Below are positions 33,601-42,344 of a stretch of 64,000 nt of DNA, in pieces. Below the pieces are notes generated by a model, which had not been told where the DNA came from, ran no database searches, and was given only the letters and a program-made list of their open reading frames with translations. The translations under genes and the position numbers were made by a program. Numbering within the stretch: position 1 is the first letter of the stretch; each line of letters starts with the position of its first letter. Origin of the DNA: CALINF01 sp039980455 (lineage in GTDB: Bacteria > Pseudomonadota > Gammaproteobacteria > Pseudomonadales > Halieaceae); contig JBDXCG010000004.1 of assembly GCA_039980455.1 (NCBI GenBank), positions 930,001 through 994,000 on the forward strand. The letters are read 5' to 3'.

Positions 33601-34274
33601 CGTCGCCCGACGTAGTGATTGTTAACGGATCGATCGATCTTCCGGACGACGGTCTATCGACGGCAACCGCGGCGCCAGTGCGCATAGATAGTCAGTTACG
33701 TCTGCTATTGGGCGAGCGTGTACGAATCAGCTCACTGGGGTTTATTAGTCGTATCACGGGCAATGTACTGTTTACCAATAGTCCCGATCAGGTCGACCTG
33801 GTTCCTATTGCGAATGGCAGCTTCTCGCTTGAAGACGGAACATTTCGAGCATTTGGCCAGGATCTTGAAATCGAGGAAGGACGCATTCTTTTTGCCGATG
33901 TTCCCGCCACTGAGCCCGAGCTGAACCTGCGCGCGGTGCGCTGGATAGATAACGACCCAGAGGTATCGGCGGCAGGTGTGCTACTCACCGGTCCAGTTAC
34001 CGCACCAGAGCTTGAGCTATTTTCGCGGCCGCAATTGGATGCCAGTGAAATTCAATCCTACCTGCTCACGGGGCGATCAGCCGGTGATCGCGATAGTGTG
34101 CTGAGTATCGGAACTTATGTCAGCCGTCGTGTGTACGTTGGTTATGGTTACAATCTGCTTGAGTCTACGAGCGAGTTCAATTCGCTGTTTAATATCACGC
34201 CGCGCTATGGCGTGGGCGCCAATGTCGGTGAAGCCGACAACAATATCAACGTGACGTTTACACTTGAGCATTAG
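30693..34274 (+). CDS. tamB: Translocation and assembly module protein TamB
   Basis: About 1190 residues with an N-terminal membrane anchor (TALAVLLALPLLLAVSLAAVF), a very long run of repeating beta-strand segments (AsmA/TamB-like beta-helix groove), and the C-terminal DUF490 region ending in repeated barrel-like strands (VYVGYGYNLLESTSEFN, GVGANVGEADNNINVTF). TamB spans the periplasm, moving phospholipid or helping insert outer-membrane proteins with TamA. A GTG at 30693 is chosen because it directly precedes the anchor; a GTG at 30642 would add 17 residues. E. coli TamB is 1259 residues. tamA follows, the reverse of the E. coli order. Confidence 0.9.
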   Translation: MTRLQKTALAVLLALPLLLAVSLAAVFGLASSERGSRFLLEQGESALAEIMTWDSVEGSLLDALQLHGVRISQPGLDVEIDSLAIAWQPLALLGRVLEVSALDVHGLHIVQSESADTQASEPFDPASVRLPVSVQLTSVAIEEITVTDIAGVTQVIDRVSLQGGVEGDRVDLPQLTIEAPQGALQLQLQLQLNTVMPLELTASGRWQPDDFAQQLSVDTTVSGTLDWQRGTAFDLSYAVSAAGLTALSGEIPEQVTMNGALVGGYLDNALDVERFTLVLAETTLALSVSGSVSQLSTDSPVFALRSEWTGAQWPVVSPQAPADITSARGDITFNGVMDDYQIAFSAELAGAELPDSSWRGQGAGDLQSVSLQQLQGSLLGGQVTVTGPVWWEPLPRWQLAIDLANIDPGLYQPDFPGRLNGSLSTAGLLDAEGVVDAGVNVSVLTGELMGFPFELATQAQLQGEDVELTLLSLASGNNTVEATGQLSEQALDLAWQLQADDPGLFVTGASGALEASGTVRGTASAPEIELTASSRELALDSLSLFDLSIDAVAGMAVDDVLQLSVSTGSVSNEGEIVLNALTLQGAGTTGRHTLELGLDSDQGKVQSRLQGGITEDLSAWAGELENLALRGDAFGAWQLRAPSVLSASATTAELGNACLALLDSESALCVEGSWSSTGGSAFAARLESLSVAEWAPAVSGVVSGEMQGTLAADGQLRGSTVVRMSDGTLEVPLESGSQLLAHGGGLLEANIDQGGLVAQLEFDAPQEGTLQADLSVPQLHTLPLLDTHAVAGRVVAELPDLVGFAAWVPQVSSVAGALKADLALTGSIAKPVLRGEFVLTDGAADVPVAGISLRNIAVNAATDPSAPERVVLTGGLESGEGRLELSGEMDMNSGTADVNLTGDKLLVFNTRDAEVVLAPNIDIGWEDETLVLRGDISIPRANITPKLSLSQSAQTQDSGVTESAGEVVAASPDVVIVNGSIDLPDDGLSTATAAPVRIDSQLRLLLGERVRISSLGFISRITGNVLFTNSPDQVDLVPIANGSFSLEDGTFRAFGQDLEIEEGRILFADVPATEPELNLRAVRWIDNDPEVSAAGVLLTGPVTAPELELFSRPQLDASEIQSYLLTGRSAGDRDSVLSIGTYVSRRVYVGYGYNLLESTSEFNSLFNITPRYGVGANVGEADNNINVTFTLEH

Positions 34275-34323
34275 TATTTATCGCGGCGGATTAACGAGAT
34301 CAGCGTCTCTTTTTAGCAGGCGC

Positions 34324-36195
34324 ATGATTGTCACGTTCTTGCTGTTAGTCACAGCTCTGCCTGCAGCTGCTGCTTCAATGCTGGAGGTCAAGTTCTCCGG
34401 CCTTTCCGGTGAGGCGCAGGATAACGTCAAAGCATCGGTGGAGCTTTGGCAGCAGCGCGGCGATGAAACGCTGACGCCAGGGAGAATTCAGCAACTGTAT
34501 GAAGATGCACCTGCGCAGGTTAGGCGCGCGCTGGAGCCCTTTGGCTATTATCGGCCCACGATTACGCCCGATTTGACTGAACCTGTGCAGGCCGACACGC
34601 CCTGGCGCGCAAGTTTTGCTATCGATGTAGGGCAACGCGTTCCAGTTGAAGTTATCAGTATTAGTTTTCGCGGCAAGGACTCAGATGCAGCTGATCTGAA
34701 TGACTTGGCGACACAATGGCCGTTGCTCGAAGGCGAAACCCTGGATCACAGGCGCTATAGCGAGGCGAAGCGTGAACTGATCGCGGCTATCCGTGAGCTA
34801 GGATTTCTCGACGCGCAATACGTCGAGAACCGTATTGAGGTCGACCTCGCAGATTACGTGGCGTCGATTAAGCTTGTGGTAGATACAGGACCGCGTTTCA
34901 CGTTTGGGGCGGTGACATTTGTTCAGGACCAGTTTGCTCCGGAGTATCTGGCGCGATATCTCCTGATCGAAAATGGCCAGTCCTATAGTCAGTCAGCGTT
35001 GGCGCGTCAACGTAGCGTGTTGAGTCGCAGTGGGCACTTTCAAGAGGTGGTAATAGAAACTGATCCACCCCAGGAGGGTTCTCCCCAAGCGATACCGTTG
35101 CGGATTCGCCTCGAGCCCAATAAGGCCAACCGCTATCGAGGTCGAGTGGGGTGGGGTTCAGATACGGATTTCGGTGTGCAAGCGGATTGGACCCGTCGCT
35201 ATATCGGACGCCAGGGTCATCGCTTCAATCTTGGCGGCACGCTTGTGCAAGATCGCGACCGTATTGCCAGCGATCTCAACTACACGATCCCTCTGAACCC
35301 TCTGACGGGTAGCGCGATAGAGCTAGGTGCTCGCCACGAGAGTAAAGATCTCACTTATCAGGATGTTGAGCTGGACGAGGGCGGCGATACGCGAATCGCG
35401 ACTAACATTTTGTCTCTGGCTTGGGTGGCTCCCGAATTTAACTGGCTTGATTTTGAACTGCAGCGATCAATGAGTCTTGGGCTTGTGGGTGAGACCTATG
35501 ATGTTTTTGAAGTGCTGTTTGGTCATCTACCTCAAAGTTCGCAGCAAGTGATTATCGACAATATAGGCAGAAAGGCGTACGACACACTTGCCCCCGACTT
35601 TGAAGCGATTGTTGCTGACGTAACGTTGATCCTGCGTCGGGCTAACGATCCGTTGTTCATTAGTCGCGGTGATTATCTCAAGCTTCAACTATTGGGCGCA
35701 GACGAAAGTTTGGGCAGTAACATCAGCTTTTGGCAGGCAAGAGTCAATACGTGGAATATTTTCCCGGTGGGTGAGCGTGGACGTTTCCTCACCCGCACTG
35801 CGCTGGGTTACACCGACGCGGAGAGTCGCGATGTACTAAGCGTGAATTTCAATCAGATGCCGGAATACTTTGAGTTTCGGGCGGGTGGCGCGCGCAGCGT
35901 CCGCGGTTACCAGTTCGAAACATTGTTTCCGGACGATGCGATTACCGGAGGGAAACATCAGATTGTGGGCAGCGTGGAATACGAGCACGAGATCATTCCC
36001 GATTGGAGCGCAGCTGTTTTTCTGGATGCCGGTGATGCATTCAATGATTATTCCAACTTCGATGAAAAGCTGGGCGCAGGTATCGGAGTGCGCTGGCGCT
36101 CGCCTGTGGGCGTAGCGCGAGTCGATCTTGGTTTTCCACTGGACGACGCCCATGAGTCCTTCCAGGTTTACATTACCGTGGGACCAGAATTCTAA
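34324..36195 (+). CDS. tamA: Translocation and assembly module outer-membrane protein TamA
   Basis: About 623 residues. A signal peptide (MIVTFLLLVTALPAAAAS) is followed by POTRA-type domains (residues about 25-280) and a C-terminal Omp85 barrel with the VRGY motif (GGARSVRGYQFETLFPDDAI) and a terminal Phe. It is the outer-membrane partner of TamB. The ATG at 34324 gives a clean signal peptide and has AGG just upstream; a TTG at 34264, inside the tamB end, would add 20 residues. The stop is 4 nt from the stop of the convergent symporter gene. Confidence 0.9.
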   Translation: MIVTFLLLVTALPAAAASMLEVKFSGLSGEAQDNVKASVELWQQRGDETLTPGRIQQLYEDAPAQVRRALEPFGYYRPTITPDLTEPVQADTPWRASFAIDVGQRVPVEVISISFRGKDSDAADLNDLATQWPLLEGETLDHRRYSEAKRELIAAIRELGFLDAQYVENRIEVDLADYVASIKLVVDTGPRFTFGAVTFVQDQFAPEYLARYLLIENGQSYSQSALARQRSVLSRSGHFQEVVIETDPPQEGSPQAIPLRIRLEPNKANRYRGRVGWGSDTDFGVQADWTRRYIGRQGHRFNLGGTLVQDRDRIASDLNYTIPLNPLTGSAIELGARHESKDLTYQDVELDEGGDTRIATNILSLAWVAPEFNWLDFELQRSMSLGLVGETYDVFEVLFGHLPQSSQQVIIDNIGRKAYDTLAPDFEAIVADVTLILRRANDPLFISRGDYLKLQLLGADESLGSNISFWQARVNTWNIFPVGERGRFLTRTALGYTDAESRDVLSVNFNQMPEYFEFRAGGARSVRGYQFETLFPDDAITGGKHQIVGSVEYEHEIIPDWSAAVFLDAGDAFNDYSNFDEKLGAGIGVRWRSPVGVARVDLGFPLDDAHESFQVYITVGPEF

Positions 36196-36199
36196 GGAA

Positions 36200-37924
36200 T
36201 CAGTGTGCCTCCGTGCTGCCGATGGGGAGTCGAATGTTATCTACCAAGTCCTGAACGTCCTGCGGTGGAGCTTGGGTGACGCGCGTGACAACAAACGCAA
36301 CGCTAAAGTTTACGATAGCGCCGACCACACCAAATGCGTTGGGCTCGATGCCAAAGAACCAGTTTTCCGGCATGTCACCTAAAAACGCGGTGCCTGGTAT
36401 AAACATGATGCCCTTGTGCTGAAATACGTAGAACAAGGTGACGCCAATACCGGCCACCATGCCTGCTATTGCCGCCTCTTTTGTCGTTCGTTTGGAAAAA
36501 ATCCCCATCATCAGCGCTGGAAAAATGGAAGAGGCTGCAAGCCCGAAGGCGAGGGCGACCGTACCTGCGGCAAAGCCAGGTGGATTGAGGCCAAGATAAC
36601 CCGCGCCTAATACAGCAACAATCATTGCAATTCGGCTGGCCAAAAGTTCTCGCTTTTCGGAGATGCCGGGCATCACTATGCCTTTGAGAAGGTCATGAGA
36701 AATGGCCGAGGCGATAGCCAGCAACAAACCCGCGGCGGTAGAGAGAGCAGCTGCCAACCCTCCCGCGGCAACAAGCGCGATGACCCAGTTGGGCAGGCGC
36801 GCAATCTCGGGGTTTGCCAATACCAGGATATCGTTGTCTATCTTGACCATCTCATTCTGCTTCTGATCTGCGCTGTACTGAATCAGTCCGTCAGCGTTTT
36901 TATCTTCGTGTTTGAGCAGTCCTGTTGTCTCCCAGGTTTTGAACCATTGAGGCCTCTCCTCATAGGCGAGGTACTGCCCGGGTTGAGGCTCTATAGTCTC
37001 CATCAAATTCAGTCGCGCCATAGCGGCAACCGCTGGCGCTGTGGTGTAGAGAATGGCAATAAAAACCAGTGCCCAACCTGCTGAACTGCGCGCATCTTTC
37101 ACTTTGGGCACGGTAAAGAAGCGGATGATTACATGGGGTAATCCGGCTGTGCCAATCATCAATGATAGAGTGAACGCAAACATGTTCAGCCCAGACAGGC
37201 GCGTATCGGTTGTGTACTCCTTAAAGCCAAGGTCTGTCACGATCAGATCGAGACGATCGAGGAGGTAGGTGTCCGAGCCTGCCAGAGTGCTACCCAATCC
37301 TAGTTGGGGTATTGGATTACCCGTGAGCTGCAAGCTGATAAAAATGGCAGGAATAGTAAACGCTGTAATGAGTACGCAGTACTGTGCAATCTGCGTATAG
37401 GTAATACCTTTCATTCCGCCCAGTACGGCGTAGAACAGAACAATTACCATGCCGATGTAGAGCCCCGTATCGTAGTCCACTTCAAGAAACCGGGAGAAAG
37501 CGACGCCCACGCCTTTCATCTGGCCGATGACGTAAGTCACCGAGCAGATAATGAGGCAAAGCACAGCTACCGCACGGGCGGTTTTGGAATAGAAGCGATC
37601 GCCGATGAATTCAGGCACGGTAAACTTGCCGTACTTGCGCAGGTAAGGTGCAAGTAGCATCGCCAGAATGACATAGCCGCCGGTCCAGCCCATCAGAAAT
37701 ACTGAACCGCCATAGCCCATAAAGGCGATCAGTCCAGCCATGGAGATAAACGACGCCGCAGACATCCAGTCGGCCGCGGTTGCCATGCCGTTGGCCACGG
37801 GGTGCACATGCCCCCCAGCTACATAGAATTCTTCAGTAGAGCTGGCGCGCGCCCAGAAAGCGATGCCTACATAGAGGGCAAATGTTGCACCTACAACGAG
37901 GTAAGTTAGCGTTTGTAGTTCCAT
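36200..37924 (-). CDS. Sodium/solute symporter, VC_2705 type
   Basis: 574 residues with about 13 membrane helices of the SSS fold (FYVAGGHVHPVANGMATAAD near helix 1, AALSTAAGLLLAIASAISHD later). It resembles acetate/ActP-like symporters of the VC_2705 family, which occur with a DUF4212 partner, as here. A soluble loop (about residues 325-385) contains DKNADGLIQYSAD, which has the spacing of an EF-hand calcium loop. The ATG overlaps the DUF4212 stop by 1 nt. Probable substrate: a short carboxylate, taken up with Na+; inferred from the family. Confidence 0.88.
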   Translation of the reverse strand: MELQTLTYLVVGATFALYVGIAFWARASSTEEFYVAGGHVHPVANGMATAADWMSAASFISMAGLIAFMGYGGSVFLMGWTGGYVILAMLLAPYLRKYGKFTVPEFIGDRFYSKTARAVAVLCLIICSVTYVIGQMKGVGVAFSRFLEVDYDTGLYIGMVIVLFYAVLGGMKGITYTQIAQYCVLITAFTIPAIFISLQLTGNPIPQLGLGSTLAGSDTYLLDRLDLIVTDLGFKEYTTDTRLSGLNMFAFTLSLMIGTAGLPHVIIRFFTVPKVKDARSSAGWALVFIAILYTTAPAVAAMARLNLMETIEPQPGQYLAYEERPQWFKTWETTGLLKHEDKNADGLIQYSADQKQNEMVKIDNDILVLANPEIARLPNWVIALVAAGGLAAALSTAAGLLLAIASAISHDLLKGIVMPGISEKRELLASRIAMIVAVLGAGYLGLNPPGFAAGTVALAFGLAASSIFPALMMGIFSKRTTKEAAIAGMVAGIGVTLFYVFQHKGIMFIPGTAFLGDMPENWFFGIEPNAFGVVGAIVNFSVAFVVTRVTQAPPQDVQDLVDNIRLPIGSTEAH

Positions 37925-38205
37925 CACTGACTATCCTCGTCGTGCTCCTCAACATGGAACTCCTTGTCCAGTGCGGCCATTTTTCTTGCGTAGTAAAAAA
38001 TGAGGATGACGAAAATGTAAATTGAGCCCTGCTGCGCGAACCAAAACCCTAGTTTGTAACCACCTATCCTGAACTGATTGAGCACATCAACCAGGATGAT
38101 GCCAAAGCCGAAGCTGACGATGAACCAGATGATCAAAAGCTTGATCATTAATGACACATTGCGACGCCAGTATTCGTCGGCCTGTTTTTCTGAGAGCTGG
38201 GACAT
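37924..38205 (-). CDS. DUF4212 small membrane protein (symporter partner)
   Basis: 93 residues with two membrane helices (SLMIKLLIIWFIVSFGFGII and QGSIYIFVILIFYYA), an aromatic-rich linker (NQFRIGGYKLGFWFAQQ) and an acidic tail (EEHDEDSQ). This matches the DUF4212 family that is almost always encoded just before VC_2705-type sodium/solute symporters and is thought to be an accessory subunit. GGGAGG precedes the ATG. Confidence 0.9.
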   Translation of the reverse strand: MSQLSEKQADEYWRRNVSLMIKLLIIWFIVSFGFGIILVDVLNQFRIGGYKLGFWFAQQGSIYIFVILIFYYARKMAALDKEFHVEEHDEDSQ

Positions 38206-38385
38206 GGTTCGCCTCCCTTCTTTTCTTTATTATTGGCGTGTTTTCACCTGCATCATCAAACAAAAATTCTTTGCCTGGCTCGAGCCTGTGATTCTAGGTT
38301 AGGAGGATACTGTGGTCTGTCGCATTGGCAAACCTGATTCTGGGATAGTTCACTCAGTGCTTTATTGGCGTAGAAGCAGCGAATC

Positions 38386-38409
38386 CGACGTGGAGTAGAT
38401 TCCACGCCG
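38386..38409 (-). repeat. Hairpin downstream of the M20 gene
   Basis: A 9-bp stem (one G-T) with a 6-nt loop, in the 244-bp gap between the M20-family gene and DUF4212, which are on the same strand. It has no T-run. It might terminate the M20 transcript weakly. The remaining gap holds the DUF4212 leader and no visible gene. Confidence 0.35.
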
Positions 38410-38449
38410 ATGCTTTCCCGGTGGCATTCAGTTGGATTTTGCCATTTTT

Positions 38450-40021
38450 TTATTCGCTCTTGGCCAATGCATAAATGAAGTCGACATAGGCTTTTTCGAT
38501 GTCGGCTAGTCCTGCCACTGGCACGCCTTCGGCAGGTTGAATTAGCATGATTTCATTTGGGGCATGAGCACCCGATCCAAATCCCATCCCTGCGGGGATC
38601 AAGGGGAGTTTCAAGCGCTCGGTAAACTGATAAAAGGGCGCGCTTCCTGCGATACGTGGCGAGACCGCGAGATCAGATGCGTATTTTAGAAACACCGACG
38701 CAGCGGCCTGTACTGCCGGTGCACTAAATGACGTTTGCGCAGCCGGATAGCCTGACAACTTACGCAATTCGATGTCGCTAAACCCTTCGCTATCCAGATG
38801 AGATCTGATCTTGGCTAAGGTGCTATCAGGGTCCAATGGCGGCGGCAGGCGACTGTCGACCTTGGCGGAGGCCTTATGAGGCAGTATCGTTTTAACGCCT
38901 TCACCGGTATATCCGCCCCAAATTCCATCGATGTTCAATGTGGGCATGTACAACAGGTCGAGCATCGAATCGACGCCAGTCCTACCATCGATCCAGCGGC
39001 TCACCCCCAGCTGTTGCTGCATGGCTTTATCGTCTTGTTTGAGTAGTGCCGCATTGATCAGCAGCGACTCTTCCCGATTGGGCGGGCGTATGCCGTCGTA
39101 GAAGCCAGGCACCTTTACTGTATTTCCGTCGGTCGACGTTAAGGTCGCCAGCGCCTGAGTCAGGCGCCACACCGGCGAATCCACAATCGCCTTATAAGAA
39201 CCGTGTATTTCGGCGTTCGCTGGTCCACCCCATTGACCACCCTGGGCGATCATTTCGAAGTAGAGGATGCCCTTTACGCCCAGAATGAATCCGACCTTGC
39301 CACTCGGATCCTGTGAATTGAATGGAAACAGTACTGCGTCGGCGCTTTGCAGGCGTTGCTCATACGCATCGATGATCTGCCCATAGTGGGGCGAGCCAAG
39401 TTCTTCCTCACCCTCAGCGGTGATCATTATGTTTACAGGCAGTGTGCCGTCTACGGCAATAATCGATTCCAACGCGTTTAGGAAGGCTCGTTGTGGCCCC
39501 TTTTGATTCGTAGCTCCTCGGGCCATCAGCACACGCCCGAGCTCGTGGTCCACTAATTGCGCCTCAAACGGCGGGCTGTCCCAATCCTCTTCGTTAACCG
39601 GCTGCACGTCGTACATGAGATACACCACCAGCGTTTTGTCAGCGCCCGCATCGTAGTATCCCCATACGCCAGGATGCCCATCCGTGGGTACGATCGCGGC
39701 CTCTTTAAAGCCAATGCCAGACAAGTCAGAGCGAACCATTTCGGCCATTTCGGTAATGCCGATGTTCTGTGCCGAGATGGAAGGTTGGCGCAGCCAGCGC
39801 TGAATATTGGCCAAGTGTTGATCGAGGTTTTGATCGATGTATTGGTAAACCCCAGAGTGTTCTTGCGGATAGGGTTTAAGTGTCGAGAAATCGTAGGCTT
39901 GATCTGTAGTCAAACGAAGCTGTGGTCGGGAGACTGTCTTGGCGTCTGGTGAAGATTGGTCAGCATAGGCCGCCGGTAGAAAAGCAAAAAGGCTGGCGAA
40001 GAGATAGGAGGCGAATTTCAT
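38450..40021 (-). CDS. Exported M20-family peptidase-like protein with altered metal site
   Basis: 523 residues with a signal peptide (MKFASYLFASLFAFLPAAYA). The M20 catalytic/dimerisation fold is clear: MYDVQPVNEEDWDSPP, ARGATNQKGPQRAF, TAEGEEELGSPHYGQ. In typical M20 enzymes these read GHYDVQP and RGxxDxKG, where His and Asp are zinc ligands. Here the positions are Met136 and Asn172, while the catalytic Glu pair in GEEE is kept. This MYDV/NQKG pattern belongs, as far as I recall, to a distinct M20 subfamily, so it is probably functional but with another metal arrangement or reaction. Periplasmic. Confidence 0.8.
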   Translation of the reverse strand: MKFASYLFASLFAFLPAAYADQSSPDAKTVSRPQLRLTTDQAYDFSTLKPYPQEHSGVYQYIDQNLDQHLANIQRWLRQPSISAQNIGITEMAEMVRSDLSGIGFKEAAIVPTDGHPGVWGYYDAGADKTLVVYLMYDVQPVNEEDWDSPPFEAQLVDHELGRVLMARGATNQKGPQRAFLNALESIIAVDGTLPVNIMITAEGEEELGSPHYGQIIDAYEQRLQSADAVLFPFNSQDPSGKVGFILGVKGILYFEMIAQGGQWGGPANAEIHGSYKAIVDSPVWRLTQALATLTSTDGNTVKVPGFYDGIRPPNREESLLINAALLKQDDKAMQQQLGVSRWIDGRTGVDSMLDLLYMPTLNIDGIWGGYTGEGVKTILPHKASAKVDSRLPPPLDPDSTLAKIRSHLDSEGFSDIELRKLSGYPAAQTSFSAPAVQAAASVFLKYASDLAVSPRIAGSAPFYQFTERLKLPLIPAGMGFGSGAHAPNEIMLIQPAEGVPVAGLADIEKAYVDFIYALAKSE

Positions 40022-40180
40022 CGAAGCGGCGCTCGACTAGAAGTTGAACTCAGGTTAGAACGTGTCAGTTCAATATTCCAGCCACTTTTTTGCTTGTTAG
40101 GCCTTGGTGGTATAAAACTACTTTGCGCCTCTACAACGACGGCATGTCTGAAGACAATAATTATTATCTGGATGGTTTGT

Positions 40181-42220
40181 ATGGTTAATCGTAAGCAGTC
40201 CTTAGTTTTTTTGACGAGAACCTCATTGCTTGCTGTGTGCGTAACGCTTGCTCTTATCGGTTGTTCCGGTGATGACGAGTTTTCCGGCTCGCAGATGCAG
40301 TCTGATGAAAGTAGTGGCATTGCAGGCGGCAATAGCGAAGATCGCCTGCTCCCTGTTAACACGGAAATTCTGGCGCGAAGAGCGCCGCCCAATCCAGATC
40401 GAAATGCCTATTATGGCGATCTGCATGTTCACACAGCCAATTCATTTGATGCGTATGTGTTTGGAACAATGGCAACACCGGCTGACGCCTATCGATATGC
40501 AAAGGGCCAGCCTCTTGCACACCCTTCGGGCTATGAGATGCAGCTGCGGCGCCCTCTGGATTTCTATGCGGTAACCGATCACGCGGTATTTATGGGTTTG
40601 GTCAAGGAGGCTGCAGACACAACGACGGAGTTTGCCCGCTACCCGGAGACGGAAGTTCTGCACAATGTGAATGCGCCAGACAACTTTGGCCCGCTGAGTC
40701 TATTGCCCAGAAGCAAAGCCTTCAGACAGGCTATCCCGAGTTTCCTTGATGGACTACTGGATGGCAGCATCGATAGCGCGATCACAGATGCCATCACCCG
40801 ATCGGTTTGGGCCGATAGCATATTGGCCGCCGATGAAGCCTACGTTCCTGGAGTATTTACGACTTTTGCAGCCTATGAATACACCACCTCGACAGATAGT
40901 CGGGGTAACTTACATCGCAATGTAATATTTCGAAATACCGATAAGCTCCCGGCAATTCCGTTTTCGCGGCTGAATTCGCAAAACCCAGAGGGCTTATGGG
41001 CGTGGATGGATGGCTTGCGGGAGCAGGGTATCGAGAGCCTGGCGATTCCTCACAATAGCAACGGCTCAAATGGCCAGATGTTTAAGCTGACTGACTGGGC
41101 CGGTAACCCGATGGATGATGCCTATGTCGAGCGCCGATTGCGTAACGAGCCATTGGTTGAAGTAACCCAGGTGAAGGGTACGTCTGACACTCATCCCATG
41201 TTGTCAAAGAATGACGAATGGGCCAATTTTGAGATTGCACCCTACCGGGTTGCCACCAAACTCTATAGTGAACCGGCGGGGGGTTACGTGCGCGACGCGT
41301 ATCTGCGGGGGTTGTCACTCCAGGCAGGCGGGGTGATGAACCCCTACCGTTTTGGACTTATTGGCTCTAGCGACACGCATACGGGAGCTACGTCGCAAGA
41401 TGAGGAAACCTTCTCGTCCAAGGCTGGCTTGCTCGATGGTACGCCTGAGCGCCGCGGGTCGATTCCCGCACCTTGGTTGTACGGCACATTTCTCAAGTAT
41501 CGCGATCCAGAATTATTGGCAGCAGTCGACGGCGAGGTTTATCTCGAGAGTTCTTCATTCGAGTATTGGTCTGCTTCCGGTCTGGCCGGTGTGTGGGCGC
41601 AGGAGAATACTCGCGAATCGATTTATGAGGCGTTTCGCCGCAAAGAGACGTTTGCGACCAGTGGCCCTCGTCTTATGGTGCGCTTTTTTGCCAGTCACGC
41701 GTTTGAGGAGTCGATGCTGGAAGCGACAGACCTTGTCAGCACGGCCTATCAGCAGGGTACCGCCATGGGCGGTGAATTGGGTGGTTCGCTAGAGTCACCG
41801 CGGTTTCTGGTTTGGGCGGCGGCTGAAGCTGACGGCACGCCCCTGCAGCGGGTGCAGGTTATCAAGGGCTGGCTACAAGATGGCCAACCCATGGAGCGCG
41901 TATTCGACGTGGCCTGTTCTGGGGGTAGTGCAGTAGACCCTGTCACGCATCGCTGTCCGGACAATGCAGCAACCGTCAGTTTGGATGACTGTTCGGTAGA
42001 CAGAACTGCGGGTTCTAATGAGTTGAAGACTTTCTGGCAGGACCCTGAGTTTGATGCCTCCACTGAGTCGTTTTATTACGTGCGCGCCCTGGAAAACCCC
42101 TCCTGCCGGTGGTCCACCTGGGACGCCATTCGAGCCGGTGTAGCCCCGCGCTCAGATTTGCCAGCCACGATTCAGGAGCGGGCGTGGTCGTCACCCATCT
42201 GGTTGCGGCCATCTGCTTGA
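40181..42220 (+). CDS. DUF3604 lipoprotein, PHP-like hydrolase candidate
   Basis: About 680 residues. The signal peptide ends at the lipobox ALIGC, so it is anchored in a membrane. The mature protein opens with AYYGDLHVHTANSFDAYVFG and DFYAVTDHAVFMG, the His/Asp motifs of PHP-type metal-dependent hydrolases, as in DUF3604 proteins. Later comes GLIGSSDTHTGATSQDEE, a third metal-site motif. Function of the family is not established; phosphodiesterase-like activity is a guess. The ATG at 40181 is chosen for the signal peptide; longer in-frame starts exist from 40094. Divergent from the M20 gene. Confidence 0.8.
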   Translation: MVNRKQSLVFLTRTSLLAVCVTLALIGCSGDDEFSGSQMQSDESSGIAGGNSEDRLLPVNTEILARRAPPNPDRNAYYGDLHVHTANSFDAYVFGTMATPADAYRYAKGQPLAHPSGYEMQLRRPLDFYAVTDHAVFMGLVKEAADTTTEFARYPETEVLHNVNAPDNFGPLSLLPRSKAFRQAIPSFLDGLLDGSIDSAITDAITRSVWADSILAADEAYVPGVFTTFAAYEYTTSTDSRGNLHRNVIFRNTDKLPAIPFSRLNSQNPEGLWAWMDGLREQGIESLAIPHNSNGSNGQMFKLTDWAGNPMDDAYVERRLRNEPLVEVTQVKGTSDTHPMLSKNDEWANFEIAPYRVATKLYSEPAGGYVRDAYLRGLSLQAGGVMNPYRFGLIGSSDTHTGATSQDEETFSSKAGLLDGTPERRGSIPAPWLYGTFLKYRDPELLAAVDGEVYLESSSFEYWSASGLAGVWAQENTRESIYEAFRRKETFATSGPRLMVRFFASHAFEESMLEATDLVSTAYQQGTAMGGELGGSLESPRFLVWAAAEADGTPLQRVQVIKGWLQDGQPMERVFDVACSGGSAVDPVTHRCPDNAATVSLDDCSVDRTAGSNELKTFWQDPEFDASTESFYYVRALENPSCRWSTWDAIRAGVAPRSDLPATIQERAWSSPIWLRPSA

Positions 42221-42275
42221 GCTGGCTGCTCGAGAAAAAAGCGTTTGATCTGAGCGTCGGTTTGGCCTAGTTTTT

Positions 42276-42312
42276 GTACCCCCTGAGAATCCCCGAGCAT
42301 GGCTTGGGGTAC
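42276..42312. repeat. Inverted repeat upstream of the nitronate monooxygenase-like gene
   Basis: GTACCCC (42276-42282) and GGGGTAC (42306-42312), separated by 23 nt, end 33 nt before the ATG at 42345. It could be an operator or the terminator region of the DUF3604 gene. Weak evidence. Confidence 0.3.
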
Positions 42313-42344
42313 CAAACCCTTATCTGGTCGAGGAAGAAGAGCGC

